From Bolinopsis microptera (lineage: Eukaryota; Ctenophora; Tentaculata; Lobata; Bolinopsidae), in contig NW_026971789.1 of assembly GCF_026151205.1 (NCBI RefSeq), positions 1 through 59,326 of the forward strand: a stretch of 59,326 nucleotides of DNA, given 5' to 3'. Shown here one piece after another: positions 20,968-29,530 of the stretch. The position numbers were made by a program, and so were the translations under genes. Below the pieces are notes generated by a model. It searched no databases. It was not told the DNA's origin and was given only the letters and a program-made list of their open reading frames with translations. Within the stretch, counting starts at the first letter, position 1; every line of letters begins with the position of its first letter.

Positions 20968-21735
20968 GGTTCTTCTAATTGATATCTCTAGAGTGCTCGG
21001 ATCAATTCGACAAGTCTATACTTCGCTTATTATCAACTAAAGCTAGCAAGTAGCGATCAACGTAACAACTGACAAGGGTCATCGTGATGCTAGAATGGGG
21101 TATCTGGGAGGTAGATCTCAGCTAGGGTATTTGCTGCGGGTTCATCAGCAAAAGCAGCAACTCCTTGCAATGAACCACTACTCTTAGCTGGGACCCGATC
21201 AGATGAACAATCACATTTGTTGATTTTATCACCATAAGATATCAGTCCTTGACATTTCTGTAAGTAAAAGTCATAATCCTTCAGGTGGACGAAACTAATT
21301 AGTAATTAGTTAGAATGTTAGATGTGGATCCTAACCTAGCTTCATCAACTTAGGCATGTTAGTTTCATCGGGTTGTGCTTGTAAGGTATTGTTATCTAGT
21401 GTTGACTAGGAGTTTCAGCTTTGCGTTAATTTGTAGGGATAAGCTTTATTGTGTCAAAATGGCACACAATCTGCTTATTCGTTTCCAGGTGTTGTACCAG
21501 GTAGGTCCAAGAGGCTAGGACTTTGAAGATCTTCGAGGGTTCAAGGGTTCCAGGACTGTGTCAATTCTTGAATTTTCTGAAATCTGTAATGGAGAGGCTA
21601 AGAAGTTTCCACATTAGGACCAAGTCGTCTTCAACTCTAATGTAGCAAGTGGATCTCCCATGACTAATGTAGTAAATTATAACCTCGTTTGGGATCGGTT
21701 GGCTGAGTTCCAATAGACTGCAGCGTACAACTCAG

Positions 21736-21753
21736 TGCCCGGGTTCTCCACCA
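21736..21753 (-). other. Primer-binding-site-like sequence
   Basis: Minus strand TGGTGGAGAACCCGGGCA, three bases after the CA end of the 5' LTR. Position and TGG start fit a tRNA primer site; the tRNA was not identified. Confidence 0.6.
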
Positions 21754-21756
21754 AAT

Positions 21757-22831
21757 TGTGGGCTTAGGGGGTGTAATTTGGTAGAAGGAGTTAAAGTTGA
21801 GAGTTTTAGGCGAGGTCAGAGGTGTCTTTAGCTTTTCTTCACTTTCGAGATAGAGGGGGGACAATTGAGACAAGTTCGTAAACTAATGTAAAGCGAAGTG
21901 GAGTAAAGTATAAATACTACTTGTCACAAAATAAGTCACAGTATAGGATTCTGTACCCTCAGTACTGGAACTTACAAACTTAAAAACGTCAAACATTGGG
22001 ACTTAAGAGTCAAGGCCCAAGAAACAAGAACCCAGAGCTCAAAAGACAAGAACCTATAACCAAGCCCTAAGACCTAAGGGTCTGAAGCCTAAAAGTCAAG
22101 AGCCCGAAGCCGCTTATTGGATGAAAATACGACCTTATAAATAATTCCTTATCGCATTCATGAGGTCATTCACGTGTCTGAATCGTAACAATATCATTAT
22201 CAATGTCTCTGAATTCCGTGCAAAATTCAAATCAATTTCTCTGATCTCGTTCTTAAAAGTGTTATAATTGTCTTCTTAAATCTCGTTGCTACTAAAACAA
22301 TATTGCAAAACATTCTTACGTCCTTCTCTTTCAAAGGGATAACCTCCTTATCTTTCAAAGGGAAAACTCGTCTTATAAATCACGTTGCAAATACACAAAA
22401 CTCGAACAGCATAAACTTGTCTCCGTGCGAATCTCCACAGTAACATATTTCTTCACACGATCTTATTACTTTAAAAATTCTAAAATAAGCGCACGTGAAA
22501 GTCTGATTTAAATTCCTGCAGGCTTGGATCATTAACCTGTAAATAATTCTAAAACTTTGTTAATTATCACCTTATCATGAAACCTGGAGATGGGCCGACT
22601 GGCTCAATCAAAATACCAGTCAAGACCATTCAAAACTAACCACTTGGAATGCTCGGAATATCAAGAACTTAAATCTAAACAGCTTAAAATAAGGGTACAG
22701 AATCCGTGGGAGGTTCCGTAGTAATTGGGCTGTAAGTTTCAAGGTCTTTACAATAATTTACGATCATATTAAAATGTGTTATTTGGACTTAAAGAAATGC
22801 TCGAATCAGGACGGATATTAAACAGCGTACA
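21757..22831 (-). repeat. 5' LTR
   Basis: About 1075 bp in minus orientation, TGTACGCTGTTTAATATCC...CCTAAGCCCACA. Its first 714 bp are nearly identical to the 3' LTR, so the insertion is young. The start appears to lack the TGT seen in the 3' LTR (TGTTGTACG). Confidence 0.75.
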
Positions 22832-23031
22832 GTGTATAAAATACTCTTGAGGAAGAAGTAGATTACTTCAGTAAAAGCTGTGCTAAACATTCTTACTTTT
22901 GCTGCTAATATTGATAACTTATTGCTTTATCGTTATCTTCATAAACTAATTTATATATGCTTCATAACGATATTCACATTTCAAATTTCACAATTCAAAT
23001 ATCACATTTTACATTTCTAATATCTAAATGT

Positions 23032-24083
23032 TCATACAACATGAAATATTATTTGACCAAAAACCGAGTTGGCTAATGCAAGGAACAAAGGCATGATGTT
23101 TTCCAAAGATACATGTCCTATTTGACGGAGTAGTATAATACCCAAATGAATAGCTGGGTTGATATTTTTGATGGAATGTCGGACTTCAATTTGAGGAAAC
23201 TGATTTTGATCAAAATTCTCATTTGTTTTTCTAATAACTGAGTCGAAGTCTGGGTCCTCAATTTGATTCTCGATTACTTCTAAATCATTCTGAATATCTT
23301 CTAATGACAACAATTTGTTCGTAAGATAGTCAATATTTTCATTGGAAGATTTCAATTTCCCAGTTAGATCCTTGTTATCTTTAACAACAGTATTTTGCAT
23401 GACTACATGTTCTTGAAACTTTTCCTGCAATTCAAAATGACCTGCTTGCAAATTCTTTAAATCGTTGGCCAAAACCAAATTTTCGTTCTCTTTTTGTGTA
23501 TATTTAATTAGCAGTAGACGATGTTGAAGTTGCAGAGACTTAATACGAGAGTTTTGTCTAATTACAGTAGACCTATGTGCCAGAGTATAGTTTTTATAAG
23601 GCCTCACAATCAGAGCCGAGTTACCAATACAAAGAGGTTGAGTAAGTTTAGCTACCTTAGGGGGGCTGATACATTGAATACCTGGGGACAGAGATCGTAT
23701 TTCACAACCCTAGTTCTAAGAATAATACGATGAACATTTTGCCCTGGCCGGATTGGGACTGGATTAGAGACTAAGGCTTTCAAATCAAATGGAGTGTCAC
23801 CAATAAATCGTCTGGATTCTTCAGACAGACATAATTGAAAGTTTTGACGTAGATGGTCCCAAATCAACTAAACATCCTTTCCTAAAATAGCTTGGCCGGT
23901 AATCAGTTCGCAAATGGAGGTGACATGAACAAGACTGAAATAAATCCCAGGCTCATTTTTTTTCGAACAACCTGAATATCCCCCGAACTTAACACCAGTT
24001 CTACGATTCGAACAAGCCTTTCTGCTGAAGTGCATCGACAATAAAGAATGCATGTGCAGATATGTAACTTCTGACGGTTTCAA
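23032..24083 (-). pseudogene. Broken coiled-coil protein gene, transposon-associated?
   Basis: Three minus-strand pieces belong together. 24083-23868 and 23867-23652 are in one frame split by one TAG; the frame then shifts in a run of six C (about 23657-23663) and continues as 23650-23032. The last 191 codons have a long helical coiled coil (KENENLVLANDLKNLQ..., KLKSSNENIDYLTNKLLSLE) and end with a hydrophobic block (HLGIILLRQIGHVSLENIMP). The first part has clustered Cys/Arg (RKACSNRRTGVKFGGYSGC). I half-recognise the block order from transposon-linked proteins of marine invertebrates but cannot name the family. Confidence 0.45.
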
Positions 24084-25828
24084 TAAACTTAGCTTGGAGT
24101 TAGGCTGAAAAAATCTACATAGTCAATAGTAGAAGCTCTTACGGGTAAAAAGACGTGTTTTCTGCTACGAGTTTAGAGACCTAACCGCTAATTAAACACA
24201 ATAGTATGATGTCTAAGGATTGATAATATGTTAAGAAGTATAAATTTGGCCTTATTAGTCACGTGCTATACCAATGCGCGTATTAAACTTTGACAGTCTA
24301 TTACTCTAAGGCAAATAAAGTGATTATATTCATATTTTGTCAGCAATAAGATCACATAATTTTCTATTTGTTGTGAAAATATGAGCTAAAACCGACATAA
24401 TCTCGCTGAGTTATAGCTGTTTGAAATTTATGATGAACGCGCGGGTGCCAATTGATAACAACTAAATGCTTTTGCGGGTAGTGCGCGTCGAAAATTTGGC
24501 AAAAACGCTGGATGATGATTAATCACTCTACACTCGACTGTCACGTGACTTTTTCAACCCGTTCTCTAGCTGGTTCTAAACGACTTTTCGAAACCCTAAC
24601 CGTCTAATCTGATCCCAACCCTAACCCTAACACAATCCTTAACAAAAACATATGCTGAAACCCTAACCCTAACGAGAAATTGGACTAACTTCCTTATACG
24701 GTCATATCACGTGATCGAGACAGTTTTTCGCCAATATCTCGTCAGGGAAGCATTTTAACCCTACGTCATGGGGGGTGATTCGGAATCAGCGTTCGAAAAT
24801 ACATCGATTGAAGTTGATTACAACCGTCGGGGGCCCTTTTAGAACAATCTCGAAGATCGACTGTAGAGTGATTTAGCACGCTCGAAAAACGCTTGCGGAG
24901 TGACAATATTCAAACTTCGATAAAGTATATGAACAATGAAGTGGGTACTTCTTGAAAAGGAAAAATTTAGACAAACACGATGTGACTATTTTTGGGTTGA
25001 TTTAATACAACTGCAAAAACTTATTCAAACTTCAAGCAAAAAAGTCAACATTTTTACCACTTTTTTGGATTTTTACCTGCGCTAAAATAGAGGGATTTGT
25101 TTTATTTTTATACCATCTTGTGCGGCTGTCTTTTAGCTATCTTCATGCAAGTTTTGTAGACATGCCAACAAAATTAATTTGCCCAAATTATCAAAAAACA
25201 TGGTTTTTTGGCCTATTTTTGGCCCCAAAATCGGTTTTTTGCGATTTTAACCGCGCTAACTCAGTCCAATCATCTTGAAACCACTTTTATTCGATTCTAC
25301 GGTCAAAAATACGTCTAGTAAGGTGTATCTGGGGTCCCTAGCGTATCGAACAGACAATGCCCGTAAAAGCCTCTACTTTAGTTAGTTAACAAGTTCTGAA
25401 ACCTAAATTATCCCAGAAACCCTTATATTATATTAATGTGTATTGGATGGGGCTTAACTTTGAAAGTAAAAGAGTTAGAGATTTCCGGTTTTTTGCAACA
25501 TGTTCGTTTTGTAAAAGTAACGTTTCCCCCCAGGGGGAACATTTAAAACAACGTAAATTTGGAGTTATCTACAAATCTCCAGAAAAGTGTAATTTTAGGC
25601 CGATCAAAAGTTTGCAACTTTAACTTTGCAAATTCCTGTACTCTGATTGGCTGAATTGTGTCACGTGCTTGCTGCTTGAAGATTGGAATGCGCCACGCGT
25701 GCAAATCATGTTTAATGTCGCGCGTGAGGTCTAGCCGTCTGTTTAAATTAAACCACCTCTAGTACCACCACCAGCCAGTAATTTTTGCTGGGATGTTCCA
25801 ACTTAATAATTTGTCATCAATAATTACT
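24084..25828. other. Non-coding, with interstitial telomere-like repeats
   Basis: AT-rich, no gene supported. Around 24595-24675 are several AACCCTAACCCTAAC blocks separated by related sequence, i.e. degenerate metazoan-type telomeric repeats. A 61-codon frame at 25438 has no recognisable feature. Confidence 0.5.
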
Positions 25829-25925
25829 TTGACCATTGTTAATGATTTGGCCCGGCGCGCGCTACTTCGTAGAACTTGCCATCGGGCCATTTCTAGAAGA
25901 AAGCGGCGCGCGCTACTTCGAAGAA
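25829..25925 (+). mobile_element. GCGC-rich MITE, copy 2 (3' end missing)
   Basis: Starts TTGACCATTGTTAATGATTT and follows the family to GCGCTACTTCGAAGAA, lacking the last about 25 bp. Even so, TAATTACT stands on both sides (25821-25828 and 25926-25933), so the truncated form itself appears to carry an 8-bp TSD. Confidence 0.75.
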
Positions 25926-26002
25926 TAATTACTCCAAAGAATTTAGTTTGACTAACACGCTTGATTGACTTGGTTATTCATGGATAGGCAATAGCTAAAA
26001 GC

Positions 26003-26119
26003 TTGACGGATGTTACTCGTCTAAATCTTTTCGAAGTAGCGCGCGCGCGCCGCTTTCTTCTTGAAATGGCAAGAGCTACGAAGTAGCGCGCGCCGGGCCA
26101 GATCATTAACAATGGTCAA
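26003..26119 (-). mobile_element. GCGC-rich MITE, copy 3 (8-bp TSD)
   Basis: Full-length 117-bp copy in inverse orientation to copy 2, flanked by the exact duplication CTAAAAGC (25995-26002 and 26120-26127). Family members 13096, 25829 and 26450 align along its length. Confidence 0.88.
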
Positions 26120-26178
26120 CTAAAAGCTAACTTATTGAATTTTTATTACTTGTTATACATCATACGTTGTATGAAACG

Positions 26179-26270
26179 TTCACATAGCCATGTGCCTACG
26201 CGTACTGCGTGACGCGCTTGTTTCCGGCGGTCGCGCGCTACTGCAAGCGAGAGGGCTCTGGTTAGAGCAA
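26179..26270 (+). mobile_element. 92-bp GC-rich insertion with 9-bp TSD
   Basis: Lies between two copies of TATGAAACG (26170-26178 and 26271-26279). A related copy is at 1-77. No terminal inverted repeat is evident. Interior includes CTACGCGTACTGCGTGACGC and GCGCGCTACTGCAAGCGAGA. Confidence 0.7.
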
Positions 26271-26449
26271 TATGAAACGCCGCGCACGAGTGCGTGGCTC
26301 CCACTGTATGGTAAGAACTTTGTGAAACGAACGTGCCCAACAAAACTTACCGGCTGGCCGTGTTTCTAGAGGTGGTTGTTTTTCGATATAACAGCCACAA
26401 TTTGCAATTAATGATAAATTCTTAGGTGCTGCTGTAGGCGCCGCGCACA

Positions 26450-26546
26450 TTGACCATTGTTAATGGTCTGACCCGGTCGTAGCACATTTCGAGAAGAAAG
26501 CGGCGCGCGCTACTTCGAAGAAATTTAGACGAGTAACATCCGTCAA
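26450..26546 (+). mobile_element. GCGC-rich MITE, copy 4 (8-bp TSD)
   Basis: 97 bp with both terminal repeats but an internal deletion around the first GCGC block. Flanked by the exact duplication CGCGCACA (26442-26449 and 26547-26554). Confidence 0.88.
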
Positions 26547-26554
26547 CGCGCACA

Positions 26555-27061
26555 GGATAGCTATTTAATTGTTATTTTATAATTACAAGTCGCATTTTTA
26601 TTAATTACTAAAACCAAAATTTCAGAAACAAAATAATTTAAAAGATATTTCTGTCGTTCGCGCGGTACTAATTAACAAATTAACTGCAATCTAATTAATA
26701 TAATAATGGAAATATTCCAAAAATGAAAAAACGGGCGCTCATTATTTTTGATTGAGCGCGCGCCTTTGTGACAGCAGCACCGCTAAGGCATTCGAAGTAC
26801 TAAGCAGTACGCAGTTCTGCGTCAGGCGTAGACATGACATTTGTAGCACAAGTTTCATTCAACTAATCAATTATGTGACATGTAATTGTATTAAAGGAAA
26901 AAGAATTTTAATTTTTGTAATAATTGATGTAAACATATGTGTTTAAATCACATTTATAATCTAGTGAGTTACTAATACTATCATCAAGCGCATCCCACTA
27001 CAGGTAATTTATATGATTTGCTCGTCCAGAACACTTTGTAATTTTAGCTATGGACTGTTTT
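26555..27061. other. Non-coding AT-rich DNA
   Basis: No gene recognised. A 64-codon frame at 26752 has no recognisable feature. Confidence 0.5.
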
Positions 27062-27175
27062 GTAGCGCGATGCACTACTGGGTCGCGCCGCGCATCAAAT
27101 AATTCTTCTCGCAAATCGGCGAGATGCACCACTGTGCCTCACCGAGCTGCGAAGGATTGACATCGTGAATCAATC
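27062..27175 (+). repeat. Second copy of the 106-bp GC-rich element
   Basis: Matches 13551-13656 (GTAGCGCGATGCACTACTGG, TCGCGCCGCG, AATTCTTCT, GAAGGATTGACATCGTGAAT) with an internal rearrangement. No clean TSD found here. Confidence 0.7.
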
Positions 27176-27203
27176 GGCTGTTATGATACTGCGCGATTGA
27201 GAT

Positions 27204-27494
27204 CGTACACTTACCGAAGCTGTCGATAAATTTATAAAATCAAAAAGTAGAAAGTACTGTCAAAAAGTATTGAATATTACAAAAAAACTTTCCTGAAATA
27301 TTTGAAATAAAAGAAAACACACTGGAAAAAGATGATGTTAAAAGAAGTCTTAAATTGCTGAAAAGTAAATACATTATTTGTAGTATCGACAAAGCTTCTG
27401 GTAATTTTGCATTTATTTGTAAAAAGTTTTATGTAAAAACTCTTATCAATGAAATGGGTTTTGATCCTAATATTCTAAAATGTATAGGTAATGA
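27204..27494 (+). pseudogene. RT piece 1 (N-terminal)
   Basis: VDKFIKSKSRKYCQKVLNITK, then a one-base frameshift in an A run near 27285, then FPEIFEIKENTLEKDDVKRS and the SIDKASGNFAFICKKFY motif to IGNE. Interrupted at TAATGA (27489-27494). Confidence 0.75.
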
Positions 27495-28580
27495 ATATAT
27501 TGTGTAAACGTAGCGCGCGAAACTTAAATATTGTATAACTCTATCATTTCATTACCCAGCGTGATTTACCGCGCCAGAATAATGATACGACGCCGCGCTA
27601 TATCCGTGAACCTACAGTGACTTATATTTTATATTTTGTATCTCTTACTACGTAACGCGAAATTAACAATTAAGTTGTATCACACTCCCGGTTTTGGACC
27701 CCAATGTTAACCTTGCAGCAACTGTGTCAGCCCAATATACTCTAGAAGTATGATCACACTTATTTTAATGAACAAAAGACCCATATATTATTAGTGCCGC
27801 GTGCTGATAAATATTCTGGGAATCAATCCACCCAATCGTGGTTTGACATACGTTGCATGCCACTTTTCGCGCGCGAAGCGCGCGCCGCCGAAGGCGATAA
27901 CATATTTTTGTGCGATAACATATTTTTGTGCTTGGCCGGTTTTAGGTTTGAGTTTGTGCTCCAAAAGTGGTAAATCGGGTGCTAGTAAAGCTCTTGCAGG
28001 CAACTGGCTCCTTTTGCCAACTGCTTTTGGTTTAAGCGCTGACTCACATTTGGAACTGGCACTGGTATAATTGTAATATCCTACGAAGTCAGCATGCTAT
28101 ATTATTTTGCAAAACTCGTTTAATATCTTGACAATATTTAAAGTTTATGGTTTTAGGTTTGGGCGCGGCGCACGCGCCGCTTACATGTTATAGCTCATTC
28201 AGCTTCTGTTTTCAGCGCTGTGTTGCTTCACACTGTATAGCATGTGGGTCAAGCGCGGTGCCGCGCCTAAACAGCAAAAGAGTTATTTATTTTAAAATTT
28301 ATTTTTGTATCTCAAAAATGATGTAAAGTTTTTAATATGACGTAGAATTAAAGCTATTTCCGTACAGCCTAAGTGCTAAGCATGCTCGTTAGAAAAACTA
28401 TGAACAATGAACATAACATGCTAGCTTTCTTTATTTTTGTAAGTCGCGTCGGCTGACATCTTGGGTTGTACTGGATGTAACAAGTTTATTATCGGATGTC
28501 TACTTATATTTATTGTGATATCATTATTCATTGTAATGGCAATAACATTTAAATTTTGTTTTACTTAATTTTGTTTTACT
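27495..28580. mobile_element. 1.09-kb insertion in the RT gene, class unknown
   Basis: Separates RT pieces 1 and 2. TAATGA occurs at both borders (27489-27494 and 28581-28586), a possible 6-bp TSD. The interior is non-coding with GCGC-rich patches (about 27520-27600, 27865-27890, 28160-28185). It ends with TTTTGTTTTACTTAA twice. No terminal inverted repeats seen. Confidence 0.5.
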
Positions 28581-28947
28581 TAATGATACATATAAACCCT
28601 GTAGCGAAGACGAGACTCATTATGTCAATAAAATATCTGAGAGTCTAAAGGAGAGATTTAATGTACAAGTTGAAGATAAAAACTTGCGACTAGCGCGCAT
28701 CTTCTGGAACCCTAAGCTCCATCAGAACCCTTACAAGTCGAGGTTCATTGCAGGTGCCCGTTTTTGGGTAACAAAACAACTGAACGTACAAGTTAACTGT
28801 TGTCTGAAACTTTTGAGGAAATACTTCAAAAAATACTGCGAGGCAATCTACAACAACAGCGGTATAAACATGTTTTGGAGCATAGATTCCTCAAGTGAAT
28901 TCCTTGAAGCTATCAAAAATAGCGATGTTTATAATATACAAGTATAT
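28581..28947 (+). pseudogene. RT piece 2
   Basis: Open frame from DTYKPCSEDETHYVNK through IFWNPKLHQNPYKSRFIAGA and SGINMFWSIDSSSEFL to YNIQVY. The frame is then taken over by a different protein at 28948, which gives a hybrid 282-codon frame. Confidence 0.85.
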
Positions 28948-29530
28948 ATAGGAAAAGAGGCTTTTATTGAGGAAAAAGTTCAAGAATGGTGTCGTGATCT
29001 TAAACAGTTAAGTGATATAGCATCAAGAGAACCTCAAATAGCATACAGTGCATACATGTATGGGCTTAGTAAAAGATGGAACTATGTGTGCAGAACTACC
29101 CCAGGAGTTGCAGATAGGCTCACTCCTCTAGAACAAGTAACACGTGATGAGTTTATCCCAGCTATCATTAACAGGCTGTTTAGCTGCACTGATGAACTAA
29201 GGAACATAGTGGCTCTACCACCAAGATATGGAGGATTGGGTATACCAGTTATGATGGAAATGGCAGACCGAGAGTACAATTTCTCATGTAGAGCCACAAA
29301 ACCCCTTAAAGAAGCTATTCTCAAGCAGATAGGCAACTACACAGAGGACTGGAGACATAGTAAAGGAGTGAAAACTGAGATAACGACAGAACGAAATCTC
29401 ATTTATCGACAAAAACAAGCAGAAATACGCCAGGAGCTCGAGTCAACACCACTGGCAAAGTTGATGTTCCAACTAGCGGCTGAGAAAGGGGCAAGTGCTT
29501 GGTTAACAGCACTACCTTTAAAAGAGATAT
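28948..29530 (+). pseudogene. C-terminal fragment of an unnamed RT-associated protein
   Basis: About 195 codons: IGKEAFIEEKVQEWCRDLKQ, then SAYMYGLSKRWNYVCRT, LPPRYGGLGIP and GASAWLTALPLKE. I recognise this pattern as the region downstream of RT in a mobile element common in invertebrate genomes, but I cannot name the clade. Both ends are missing: the 5' end at the TSD and the 3' end where the LINE begins. Confidence 0.6.

Larger units (their letters stand above)
18929..22831 (-). mobile_element. LTR retroelement lacking recognisable pol
   Basis: A 714-bp direct repeat (18929-19642 and 22118-22831, about three differences, no indels) forms the shared LTR part. In minus orientation the 5' LTR runs 22831 to 21757 (ends TG...CA, about 1075 bp), followed by ATT and the primer-site-like TGGTGGAGAACCCGGGCA. 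The polypurine tract AAGAGGGAAG precedes the 3' LTR, which starts TGTTGTACGC at 19645 and is cut off at 18929, next to the broken 5' end of the LINE. The 2.1-kb interior has no RT. Layout resembles Ty3/gypsy-type elements (inference). Confidence 0.8.
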
